This document shows positions 43,964 to 52,016 of a stretch of 64,000 nucleotides of DNA, piece after piece (position 1 is the first letter of the stretch; every line of letters starts with the position of its first letter). Under the pieces are notes generated by a model. That model worked only from the letters and a program-made list of their open reading frames with translations, was not told where the DNA came from and searched no databases. Source of the stretch: Xanthomonas sp. DAR 80977 (lineage in GTDB: Bacteria > Pseudomonadota > Gammaproteobacteria > Xanthomonadales > Xanthomonadaceae). The DNA is taken from contig NZ_CP162487.1 in the NCBI RefSeq assembly GCF_041240605.1, positions 3,231,001 through 3,295,000 on the forward strand, in the 5' to 3' direction. The position numbers and the translations under genes are program-made.

Positions 43964-44800
43964 TCACCCCTTCACGCTTCCCAGCAACAGGCCCTGGATG
44001 TAGTAGCGCTGCAGCGCCAGGAACAGCGCCAGCACCGGGATCACCGTCACCACCGCGCCGGCCATCATCATCTCCACGTCCATGATGTGCTCGCGCGACA
44101 GCGCCGCCAGCGCCACCGGCAAGGTGTAGTGCTCCTGGTCGGTCAGCACGATCAGCGGCCACATGAAGTCGTTCCACGCGGCCATGAAGGTGAAGATGGT
44201 CAGCGTCACCAGCACCGGCTTGAGCATCGGCAGCACGATCTGGAAGAAGATGCGCAGCTCGCCGGCGCCGTCGATGCGCGCCGCCTCCAGCAGTTCGTCC
44301 GGGATCGAGCGCGCGTACTGCCGCACCAGGAAGATGCCGAACACCGTCGCCAGCGCCGGCACCACCACCCCGCCGAAGTTGTTGACCAGGTGCAGCTGCT
44401 TCATCAGCAGGAACAGCGGCAGCATCGCCACCTGCGCCGGGATCACCAGCGCCGCCAGCAGGACCTGGAAGATCCGCTCCTTGCCGACGAAGCGCAGCTT
44501 GGCGAACGCATAGCCGGCCATGGTGTTGACCAGCAGCGAGCCGAGCGTGATCGCGCACGACACCAGCAGGCTGTTGGCGAAGTTGCGCGCCATGCCGGTG
44601 CGCGAGAACAGCTCGCCGTAGTTGGCCAGGGTCGGGCCGGTCGGCAGCAGCGGCGGCGGGAAGCGGCTGGCCTGCCCGGCCGGCATGAACGACACCGACA
44701 GCATCCACAGCAGCGGCGCCAGGCTGACCAGCGCCAGCACCAGCAGCCCGCCGTTGACCAGCACCGCGTTCCAGCGCGACGCACCGATTTCGCGGCTCAT
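43964..44800 (-). CDS. sugar ABC transporter permease (MalG-like)
   Basis: Inner-membrane CUT1 permease of 278 residues with six helices and the ATPase-contact EAA loop ELLEAARIDGAGELRIFFQIVLP. ATG 44800 overlaps the stop of the preceding permease gene (ATGA). It is the last gene of the GH144-like-binding protein-permease-permease run. There is no ATPase gene next to it; the MalK-type gene at 32766 is the likely partner. Confidence 0.94.
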   Translation of the reverse strand: MSREIGASRWNAVLVNGGLLVLALVSLAPLLWMLSVSFMPAGQASRFPPPLLPTGPTLANYGELFSRTGMARNFANSLLVSCAITLGSLLVNTMAGYAFAKLRFVGKERIFQVLLAALVIPAQVAMLPLFLLMKQLHLVNNFGGVVVPALATVFGIFLVRQYARSIPDELLEAARIDGAGELRIFFQIVLPMLKPVLVTLTIFTFMAAWNDFMWPLIVLTDQEHYTLPVALAALSREHIMDVEMMMAGAVVTVIPVLALFLALQRYYIQGLLLGSVKG

Positions 44801-45678
44801 ACCAGGTCCTTCTTGCGGCCGAAGCGCAGCATCACGGAGGTCACTCCCAGGATGATCAGGAACAGCAGGAACGCCACCGCCGACGCGCGGCCGAGGTTCC
44901 ACCACTTGAAGCCTTCCTCGAACATGAAGTACAGCACGCTGACCGTGCTTTGCAGCGGGTCGCCACGGGTCATCACGTAGGGTTCGGCGAACAGCTGGAA
45001 GTAGCCGGACACGGTGATCACCCCGACCACCAGCAGCACCGGCCCCAGCATCGGCAGGGTGATGTGCAGGAACTGCCGCCACTTCGACGCGCCGTCGATG
45101 CGCGCCGCTTCGTACAGGTCCTGCGGGATGCCCTGCAGGCCGGCCAGGAAGATCACCATGTTGTAGCCGAAGTTCTTCCACACCGCGAACAGCATGATCG
45201 TCGGCATCGCCCAGTGCGGGTCGCCGAGCCAGTCGATCGGGCCGATGCCCAGGTGGCTCAGGCCGTAGTTGACCAGGCCGTAGCTGGTGTGGAACAGGTA
45301 GCGCCAGATCACCGCCACCGCCACCAGCGTGGTCACCACCGGCGCGAACAAGGCAGTGCGGAACAGCGCCTTGAACCGCGCCACCGGCGCGTTGAGCAGC
45401 AGCGCCGCGCCCAGCGAGGCGCCGATCGACAGCGGCACGCCGACGATGACGAAGTAGGTGGTGTTCCACAGCGACTTCCAGAACATCTGCGTCTGCAGCA
45501 ACTCGATGTAGTTGCCGAAGCCGACGAAGCGCAGGTGGTTGCTGTCGGCCAGCGCGTACAGGTCGAAGTCGGTGACGCTCAGCGCCAGCGCCGACAGCAC
45601 CGGCAGGCCGAAGAACACGCCGATCACGATCAGCGCCGGCCCGGCGAACAGCCAGCCGACCAGGGAACCGCGCTTCAT
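44797..45678 (-). CDS. sugar ABC transporter permease (MalF-like)
   Basis: 293-residue inner-membrane CUT1 permease. Six helices are seen, with the EAA loop DLYEAARIDGASKWRQFLHITLP. ATG 45678 overlaps the binding-protein stop at 45675. The N-terminus (GWLFAGPALIVIGVFFGLPVLSA) is typical of the MalF/UgpA group. It pairs with the MalG-like permease downstream. Confidence 0.94.
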   Translation of the reverse strand: MKRGSLVGWLFAGPALIVIGVFFGLPVLSALALSVTDFDLYALADSNHLRFVGFGNYIELLQTQMFWKSLWNTTYFVIVGVPLSIGASLGAALLLNAPVARFKALFRTALFAPVVTTLVAVAVIWRYLFHTSYGLVNYGLSHLGIGPIDWLGDPHWAMPTIMLFAVWKNFGYNMVIFLAGLQGIPQDLYEAARIDGASKWRQFLHITLPMLGPVLLVVGVITVSGYFQLFAEPYVMTRGDPLQSTVSVLYFMFEEGFKWWNLGRASAVAFLLFLIILGVTSVMLRFGRKKDLV

Positions 45679-46982
45679 GGCGCCGCTCCCGCAGCGGCCG
45701 GCGCCGCCTGCGGATGCTGCTGCTGGTAGATCCAGCGCCGCTTCTCCAGGATCTCGTCCACGCGCTTGTCCAGGTCCTGCACCGCCTTCTCCTGGCTTTC
45801 GCCGCCGCGCACCACGCGCTCGGTGACCAGCCGCATCTCCTGCACGATGCGCTCCCATTCCAGCACCTTCGGCGCCGGCTTGACCCGCTCCAGCTGGTCG
45901 CGGAACGCATGCGCCAGCGGATCGTTGGCCAGCGACGGATATTCCCAGGTGCTGCGCCGCGGCGGCATGTCGCCGATCAGCGCATGGAAGCGCGCCTGGG
46001 TCTGCGGCCGCGACAGGAACTCGATCAGCTTCCACGCCGCGTCCTTCTGCTGCGACTTGCGGAAGATCACCAGGCTGGTGCCGCCGGCGATGCCGGCGCC
46101 CGGGCCGTCGGGACCCGGCAGCGGCATCGTGCCCCACTGCCCTTTCAGCGCCGCCGGCTCCAGCTTGCGGAACTCGCGGATGTTCCACGGCCCGGAGATG
46201 TAGAACGCGTAGAAGCCGTTGAAGAACTCGTCCCACACGTTGGAGATCTGGGTCTCGGACATCTTCGGCGCCCAGCCCTGCTCGAACATGTTGGCGTAGA
46301 AGCCCAGCGCCTTGCGGAAGCCGGGGCTGCGGAAATTGCCGTAGTTGTTGTGGTCGCGCAGCAGCGGATCGTCCAGCTGCAGGCCCAGCGACAGCTGCTG
46401 CTCGAATTCGTTGATCGGCATCAGGATCGCGTAGCGCTTCGGCCCGACATGCTGCTTCACCGCGGCCATGGCCTGCTCCCACTCGGCCCAGGTCTGCGGC
46501 AGCTTGTCCACGCCGGCTTCTTTCAGCATGTCCTTGCGGTAGAACAGCAGGCGCGTGTCCACGTACCACGGCACCCCGTACAGCTGGCCGTCGATGACGC
46601 TGGTGTCCCATATGCCGGCGAAGTAGTCCTTGGGATCGACCACCTTGGAGCGGTCGACGTAGGGCTGCAGCGGCTGCAAGGTGTCCAGCGCGGCGAACTC
46701 GGGGATCCAGGTGTTGCCGAGCTGGCACACGTCCGGCAGCCCGTCGGCGGCGAACGCGGTCAGCAGCTTCTCGTGCGCGGCGGTCCACGGGATGTTCTGG
46801 ATGTCCACGTGGATGCCGGGGTTCTCCTTCTCGAACTCCGGGATCAGCTCGGCCACCACCTCGGCCTCGCGGCCCATCGCCCAGAACCGCACCACCTCGC
46901 CCTGCGGTGTGCGCGCGCAACCGCACACGGCCAGCACCAGCAGGCCCAGCGACACCCAACGGCCGATCGGCAATGCGCTCAT
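45675..46982 (-). CDS. sugar-binding lipoprotein of the ABC importer
   Basis: 435-residue extracytoplasmic solute-binding protein, family 1. The signal ends in a lipobox-like VLAVCGC, so it is probably lipid-anchored in the inner membrane. FWAMGREAEVVAELIPEFEKENPG and the hinge strings (DVCQLGNTWIPEF, YGVPWYVDTRLLFYRKD) are typical. The C-terminal about 40 residues are charged and then Ala/Pro-rich. ATG 46982 overlaps the stop of the upstream GH144-like gene, coupling sugar release and uptake. Oligosaccharide specificity is not visible; sophoro-oligosaccharides would fit the neighbouring enzyme. Confidence 0.92.
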   Translation of the reverse strand: MSALPIGRWVSLGLLVLAVCGCARTPQGEVVRFWAMGREAEVVAELIPEFEKENPGIHVDIQNIPWTAAHEKLLTAFAADGLPDVCQLGNTWIPEFAALDTLQPLQPYVDRSKVVDPKDYFAGIWDTSVIDGQLYGVPWYVDTRLLFYRKDMLKEAGVDKLPQTWAEWEQAMAAVKQHVGPKRYAILMPINEFEQQLSLGLQLDDPLLRDHNNYGNFRSPGFRKALGFYANMFEQGWAPKMSETQISNVWDEFFNGFYAFYISGPWNIREFRKLEPAALKGQWGTMPLPGPDGPGAGIAGGTSLVIFRKSQQKDAAWKLIEFLSRPQTQARFHALIGDMPPRRSTWEYPSLANDPLAHAFRDQLERVKPAPKVLEWERIVQEMRLVTERVVRGGESQEKAVQDLDKRVDEILEKRRWIYQQQHPQAAPAAAGAAP

Positions 46983-48601
46983 TCCGGATTCTGCGGTTGG
47001 CGCTGCGCGGGATTTTGCTGCGCCTCGGCGGACGCGGCACGCGACTCGGCGATGCCGAGCGCGCGCGCCGTGGCGGCCTGCTCGTCCTTCTTCGGCACCG
47101 GTTGCGTCTCGCCTTCCGGGGTCAGCCAGCCGCCGCTGAAGCCGGCGCGCTCCAGGCCGGTGCGCAGGTACTTGTTCTTCTTCATCACGTTCCAGACGAA
47201 CTCGTTGCGGTAGTTGGCGATCATCGTCACGATCGCGCCCTGGTCGATGCCGATGTAGTCGCCGGCGACCCAGCCGCGGTTGGGCAGCATGCGCCCGGTC
47301 TTGAGCGGGATATCGTAGTTGAAGCTGGGATTGAACGAATCCAGGAAGCCGTAGCTGGAATAGATGTAGTCGCCGAAGCGCTTGTGCATCTCCTGGGTCG
47401 CCGGGATCACCACTTCCGGCGCGAACACGATCGAGGACACCGCCGCGGTCGGCGCGATGGTGCCGTCGTCGAAGGCCTCGAACAGGCCGGCGCCGCGGGT
47501 GCGGTAGTGGAAGAACTGGCGCTGTTCGCCGCGGTAGTCCTGGGTGGTGTTCTGCGGGCCGTCGCTGGCGGTCAGGCCCCACACGTTCTCGCCGTATTCC
47601 TTCCACTTCATCGGGTTGTCGATGGCGTACTCGCGCTGGGCGAGCGTGGCGCGGCGGCTGTTGAGGAAGTAGTCGATGCCGTGTTCGCGCATGTACTGGT
47701 CCTGGATGTCGCGGAAGTCGATCCAGACATGGTTGTACTGGTGCGCGAACAAGGGGCCGAACGCCAGGTATTCCTGGCCGTAGTACACGCCCCAGTCCTT
47801 GTTGTAGGTGCGCGTCCATTCCTGCCAGGCGTCCGGCTCCACCGCATGGGTCGGCGAGCCCAGCGCCAGCAGGTAGACCATCATGCCTTCGTTGTAGCCC
47901 ATCCAGTCGTGCTGGATGAAGCCGCGCTCGGGATACCAGCCCATGGTGATCAACGGCTTGCGCTGCTGCATCCACTTCCAGTCCACGCGGCGGTACAGCG
48001 TGTCGGCGATCTGGCGGATCTCCTGCTCGTCGGCGGTGTTGCCTTCGTAGTAGGACTGCGCGAACAGCACGCCCATCATCAGCAGCGCGGTGTCCACGGT
48101 CGACAGCTCCACCCACTGGTCGTAGCGCAGGCCTTTCTGCATGTCCAGGAAGTGGTAGTAGAAGCCCTTGTAGCCGGCGCGGCCGGTGCGCTGCGGGCCG
48201 ACCGGCACGTCGCGCAGGAAGCGCAGCGTGGTCAGGGTGCGCTGCACCGCCTGCTCGCGGCTGATCCAGCCGTTCTCGTAGCCGATCGGATAGACGGTGA
48301 GCGCAAAGCCGATGGAGGCGATGCTGGCGAACGGACGCGACGGGTAGCGGTCCACCGCCATGCCGTTCTGCTCGTTGGTGGTGTCCCAGAAGAACTGGAA
48401 GGTGCGCCGTTCGATATCGTCGAACAGGGGCGGCAACTCGGGCTTGAGCAATTTGGGGGGGAGCTCGGCTTCGATGAGGATCACTTTGACCGGCTTCTTG
48501 TCCGCAACGGCCGGCTCCTCGGTTTTCTTGCAGGATGCCAGCAACGTCGCCGTCGCCAGCAGCAGGACCAATGGTAAGCGTGCGAGGCTACCCAGTTTCA
48601 T
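46979..48601 (-). CDS. GH144-like (PF10091) lipoprotein, candidate endo-beta-1,2-glucanase
   Basis: 540-residue protein with a lipobox (LLASC) after a short signal, so it is membrane-anchored with its domain in the periplasm or on the surface. The (alpha/alpha)6 domain shows family strings: ERRTFQFFWDTTN, SIASIGFALTVYPIGYENGW, GYKGFYYHFLDM, ELSTVDTALLMMGVLFAQSYY and YNEGMMVYLLALGSPTH. Members characterised elsewhere hydrolyse beta-1,2-glucan; older annotations call the domain glucoamylase. The C-terminal tail is Gln/Ala-rich. It heads the operon with the binding protein and permeases, and operator site B lies 16 bases upstream. Activity on osmoregulated periplasmic glucans or host/bacterial beta-1,2-glucans is inferred. 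Confidence 0.82.
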   Translation of the reverse strand: MKLGSLARLPLVLLLATATLLASCKKTEEPAVADKKPVKVILIEAELPPKLLKPELPPLFDDIERRTFQFFWDTTNEQNGMAVDRYPSRPFASIASIGFALTVYPIGYENGWISREQAVQRTLTTLRFLRDVPVGPQRTGRAGYKGFYYHFLDMQKGLRYDQWVELSTVDTALLMMGVLFAQSYYEGNTADEQEIRQIADTLYRRVDWKWMQQRKPLITMGWYPERGFIQHDWMGYNEGMMVYLLALGSPTHAVEPDAWQEWTRTYNKDWGVYYGQEYLAFGPLFAHQYNHVWIDFRDIQDQYMREHGIDYFLNSRRATLAQREYAIDNPMKWKEYGENVWGLTASDGPQNTTQDYRGEQRQFFHYRTRGAGLFEAFDDGTIAPTAAVSSIVFAPEVVIPATQEMHKRFGDYIYSSYGFLDSFNPSFNYDIPLKTGRMLPNRGWVAGDYIGIDQGAIVTMIANYRNEFVWNVMKKNKYLRTGLERAGFSGGWLTPEGETQPVPKKDEQAATARALGIAESRAASAEAQQNPAQRQPQNPE

Positions 48602-48617
48602 GCTTTCGACACCCCTG

Positions 48618-48631
48618 TGAAATCGTTTACA
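48618..48631. promoter_or_regulatory. LacI-type operator, site B
   Basis: TGAAATCGTTTACA fits TGNAANCGNTTNCA exactly. It lies 16 bases upstream of the GH144-like start and 75 bases beyond the receptor-1 stop, so it would control the enzyme-importer operon independently of the receptor genes. Confidence 0.78.
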
Positions 48632-48664
48632 TGCATGTGCGAAATTATCCTATTTCCCGCATCG

Positions 48665-48698
48665 CCGCGACCACCCTGACATTCCAGGGCGGCCGCGG
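48665..48698. terminator. hairpin just after receptor gene 1
   Basis: CCGCGACCACCCTG and CAGGGCGGCCGCGG form 14-base arms with two G-U type pairs around a 6-base loop, starting 9 bases past the stop at 48707 in the direction of transcription. No T-tract follows, so it may be a weak terminator or a 3'-end stabiliser separating receptor 1 from the enzyme-importer operon. Confidence 0.55.
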
Positions 48699-48706
48699 CA
48701 AAGCGC

Positions 48707-51682
48707 CTACCAGTCCAGGCCCAGCGACAGCTTTGCGGTACGGGTCGCGTACTGGTCGTAGCCGGTGAAGGTGCCGGTGTCCCAATTGACGCTGTACGAG
48801 TCGTAGTTCTTCCAGTTGAAGACGTTCAGCACATCCAGGCGCATCTTCAGCTTCACGCTGGACCCGGTGTCCCACACCTTCTGCGCGGCCAGGTCCAGCT
48901 GCTTGATGCCCAGCGTGGTGTCGGGGTGGAACTGGCGGATGCGGCACTGCCCGTCCGACGGGCAATAGGTGGTGTAGTAGTACTCCGGCGTGGACAGGGT
49001 CAGCTTGCCGGAGAACGTGGTGTCCCACGGGCCGTCGGCGACGCCGCTGATCACCAGGCGGTGCCGCGCGACGCCGCCGGAGGTGAACCAGCCGTAGTCC
49101 GACAGCGTCGGGTAGTCCAGCGCATAGTGCTCGCCGAACTGCCGGTTCTCCTTGGCGTTGCTGTAGGTGTAGGCGAAGTTCACGCTCCACGGCGATTCGG
49201 AGGTGTACGGCTTCTCCAGGCTCAGCAGCAGCGAGTTGTTGCGCGTCTCCAGGCCGTTCATGCCCAGGATCAGCGAACCGTAGCCGGGCACGCCGTAGTC
49301 CCACGGCGAGCCGGAAATGGTGCCCGCCTCGAAGAAGCTGCCGTCCGGGCGGCGGTTGCCGAGCAGGAACACCAGGCCGTCCTTGGACACGATGCGCTGC
49401 AAGGTCACCGAACTGTTCCAGTCGTGGCCCAGCATCTGGAAGGTGTCGCGGATGCCGAGGCTGAACTGGTCCGAATACGGCACCTTCAGGTTGTTGGCCA
49501 GCAGATCGACCTCGCGGCCGGCCGCCGAGTTGTTCGCCACCAGCCCGTCGAGCGTGGACTGCTGCAGCAGCGAATCGTCCCACTCCAGGCAATTGTTGAC
49601 GCCGACCGTGCAGGGATGCGCGGCGGTGTTGACCGAATAGCCGTAGCTGCCGTAGGTGGCCTTGGTCTGCTCCAGCGCCAGGTAGTCGAACAGGTTGCGG
49701 TCGTAGGAACGCCCGGCGCCGCCGAACACCACGTGCTTCTGGTCGCCGGACAGGTCGTAGGAGAAGCCCAGGCGCGGCTGCCACGCATCCTTGAACGCGT
49801 GCCGGTTGCTGCCGTCGCTGATGTAGTTGGAGATGTCGATCCCGCCCAGCGCCAGCGTCTGCGCATAGGTCTGGCCGGCCGGCGCGTTCGGGTCCTGGCC
49901 GTAGATCGCCGCCACCACGTCCGGATCGGTCACGTAGTTCAGGTAGCCCGGCGTCTTCTCGTAGTCCCAGCGCAGGCCCAGGTTCAGGGTCAGCCGCTCG
50001 GTGGCCTCCCAGTCGTCCTGGAAGTAGATGCCGAACTGCTTGTTCTTGGAGGTCAGCGCCCCCTGGCTGGTGCCGGTGAGGCCGGAGGCGAAGCTGATGT
50101 AGTACGGCACCGTGGTGCTGTCGTTGATGTCGTAGTAGTACTGCGGGTTGTAGGGCTGCTGCTCGAGCGTGCTCAGTTCGACCTGCTTGTACTTCACGCC
50201 CATCTTCAGGGTGTGGCCTTCCCAGCCGGAGAAGGTCAGGTCGTCCTGGAACGAGTGGCCCTTCTGGCCCTTGTGCTGGTAGCCGCCCGAACCTGCGCCG
50301 GTGGCCAGGATCACGTTGCCGGTGTTGCCCGCGCCGTCGGTCAGCACGTAGCCGTCGCCGAAGTTCTTCGGCTCCAGCGACCAGAACGCCTTCTCGTAGG
50401 TCAGGTGCGCGTCGTTGAGCCAGTCGCCCATGGTCAGCTGCCAGCGCAGGTCGATCCGGGTCTCGTCCACCTTGCTGTCGGTGGCATAGGACTCGGTGTT
50501 CTGCGCGCCGACGTTGCCCAGGCCGGTTTCCTCGCGGCGCTTGGCGGTGAGTTCCAGCAGGTTGTTGTCGTCGACCGACCAGTCGATCTTGCCGAAGTAC
50601 AGGTCCTCGTGGAACGGCACGCTGCTGTTGCGCACCGACGGCTGCACCGACGCCGGCAGTTCGGCCACGGTATAGCCCTGGCCCGGATACACGTCTTGCG
50701 GCGCGGAGTAGTCCTTGCCCTCGTAGGTCACGAAGAAGTGCGCCACGTCCTTGACGATCGGGCCGCCGAACGAGAACCCGTACTGCTCGTCCTTGGAACG
50801 GTCCTTGCTGCCCTGCGCCTTCTCGCTCTCGCGCGCGGCGCGCCAATCGGAATTGCTGTAGTCCCAGAAGAAGCTGCCGTGGAAATCGTTGCCGCCGGAG
50901 CGGGTCACCGCCGACACCGCCGCGCTGCTCAGCTGGTCGTACTCGGCCTTGTAGTTGGAGGTGATGACCTTGTATTCGCCGATCGCCAGCTGCGGGAACG
51001 GATTGCCGCGACTGGAGTCCTGCCCGGTGATGCCGCCGGCCAGCACGTAGTTCTTCTGGCCGACGCCGTCGATGAACACGTTGATGTTGTTCGCGCTCTG
51101 CGCGCCGGACTGCAGCTTGGTCGAACCGTCGCTGGGGCTGGTCTCGAACACCATGCCGGGCACGGTGTCGGCGAAGGCCAGGAAGTTGCGCGAGCTCTGC
51201 GGCAAGGCCTCGATCTGGCGCGTGGTGACGTAGGTGGCCACCTCGGAGGTCTTGGTCTCCACCGCCAGCGGTGCGGTGACCTGCACGGTGTCCAGGGTGG
51301 TGGCATTGCCGCCGGCGCTGGCGGCCGCGCCGCCGACGCCGAGATTCAGCGTCGCCGCCTGGCCGACCTGCACGGTGACGGTCTGGCTGCTGGTGCTGTC
51401 GCCGGACTGCACGTCGACGCGGTAGGTGCCCGGCGGCAGGCCCGCCACCGAATAGCTGCCCGACGCGCCGGTCTGGACGCTGCGGCTGAAGCCGGTGGCC
51501 ACGTTGGTCGCGGTCACCTTCGCGCTGCCGGCCGGTGCGGCATCGACCGTCACCTGGCCGCGGATGGTGGCCGCGGTGCTCTGCGCGAACGCCGGTGCGG
51601 CGGCGAGCAGCAAACAGCCGGCCAGGGCGCAGGCGAGTACGCTGCGTTGCGGCCGGCACGTCGATTGGATGTGGTGTTTCAT
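48707..51682 (-). CDS. TonB-dependent receptor 1 (carbohydrate type, CarboxypepD_reg N-terminus)
   Basis: 991-residue outer-membrane receptor. Signal peptide LACALAGCLLLAAAPAFAQS; an N-terminal carboxypeptidase-regulatory-like beta-sandwich (TAATIRGQV to about residue 105); TonB-box-like region LDTVQVTAPL; plug (GVGQKNYVLAGGITGQDSSR, GEYKVITSNYKAEYDQLSS); large barrel ending TAKLSLGLDW. Such Oar/SusC-like receptors in Xanthomonas usually serve sugar uptake. ATG 51682 has GGGAGGG 4 bases upstream; a longer frame to 51952 lacks support. It is a tandem paralogue of receptor 2 and adjoins the GH144-like operon. Operator-like site D lies upstream. Confidence 0.93.
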   Translation of the reverse strand: MKHHIQSTCRPQRSVLACALAGCLLLAAAPAFAQSTAATIRGQVTVDAAPAGSAKVTATNVATGFSRSVQTGASGSYSVAGLPPGTYRVDVQSGDSTSSQTVTVQVGQAATLNLGVGGAAASAGGNATTLDTVQVTAPLAVETKTSEVATYVTTRQIEALPQSSRNFLAFADTVPGMVFETSPSDGSTKLQSGAQSANNINVFIDGVGQKNYVLAGGITGQDSSRGNPFPQLAIGEYKVITSNYKAEYDQLSSAAVSAVTRSGGNDFHGSFFWDYSNSDWRAARESEKAQGSKDRSKDEQYGFSFGGPIVKDVAHFFVTYEGKDYSAPQDVYPGQGYTVAELPASVQPSVRNSSVPFHEDLYFGKIDWSVDDNNLLELTAKRREETGLGNVGAQNTESYATDSKVDETRIDLRWQLTMGDWLNDAHLTYEKAFWSLEPKNFGDGYVLTDGAGNTGNVILATGAGSGGYQHKGQKGHSFQDDLTFSGWEGHTLKMGVKYKQVELSTLEQQPYNPQYYYDINDSTTVPYYISFASGLTGTSQGALTSKNKQFGIYFQDDWEATERLTLNLGLRWDYEKTPGYLNYVTDPDVVAAIYGQDPNAPAGQTYAQTLALGGIDISNYISDGSNRHAFKDAWQPRLGFSYDLSGDQKHVVFGGAGRSYDRNLFDYLALEQTKATYGSYGYSVNTAAHPCTVGVNNCLEWDDSLLQQSTLDGLVANNSAAGREVDLLANNLKVPYSDQFSLGIRDTFQMLGHDWNSSVTLQRIVSKDGLVFLLGNRRPDGSFFEAGTISGSPWDYGVPGYGSLILGMNGLETRNNSLLLSLEKPYTSESPWSVNFAYTYSNAKENRQFGEHYALDYPTLSDYGWFTSGGVARHRLVISGVADGPWDTTFSGKLTLSTPEYYYTTYCPSDGQCRIRQFHPDTTLGIKQLDLAAQKVWDTGSSVKLKMRLDVLNVFNWKNYDSYSVNWDTGTFTGYDQYATRTAKLSLGLDW

Positions 51683-51933
51683 GAAACCCTCCCGTGGGTT
51701 CTTCATGTTCTGGTTGCAGGAATGGCGAATTGGCCGAATGTGAGCAAGAAGTCCAACAAGATGTCCGCAGACACGGGCAGCGACGACGTTGCGCGGCCCA
51801 TGCCTTTCCCACATTTGACGCTGCGATCGCCTACGACCTGCCGCAACGTCGCGCTCGGCCCGAGCAGCGCCTCCTCGCGCTGCGGCAGGACCGCGCGGAC
51901 GCGGACGCGCTGTTTCGACATCGTGCGCGTCCC

Positions 51934-51947
51934 GGCAATCGCTTACA
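51934..51947. promoter_or_regulatory. LacI-type operator-like site D (one mismatch)
   Basis: GGCAATCGCTTACA matches TGNAANCGNTTNCA except for its first base. It lies 252 bases upstream of receptor 1 in the gap after receptor 2. Weaker than the other three sites, but its position fits the same regulon. Confidence 0.5.
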
Positions 51948-51974
51948 GCCACTCCGAAAACATGCCCTGCAACC

Positions 51975-52008
51975 GCCGCGGCTCCCGAACCGGTTCGGGA
52001 GCCGCGGC
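51975..52008. terminator. perfect 34-base palindrome after receptor gene 2
   Basis: Fully self-complementary around AACCGGTT, with 17 bases on each side, starting 9 bases past the receptor-2 stop. No T-tract follows. The matching position of the hairpin after receptor 1 suggests both mark receptor transcript ends; a protein-binding palindrome is the alternative. Confidence 0.6.
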
Positions 52009-52016
52009 CACAGCAT

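Larger units (their letters stand above)
51683..52016. other. 334-base gap between the two receptor genes
   Basis: No gene is supported. It holds operator-like site D (51934-51947) and the perfect palindrome at 51975-52008, and should contain the receptor-1 promoter and 5' leader. Confidence 0.6.

Noticed and set aside
40338..44003. 1221-codon plus-strand open frame
   Set aside because: Antisense to the secreted enzyme and crosses a strong terminator and repeats.
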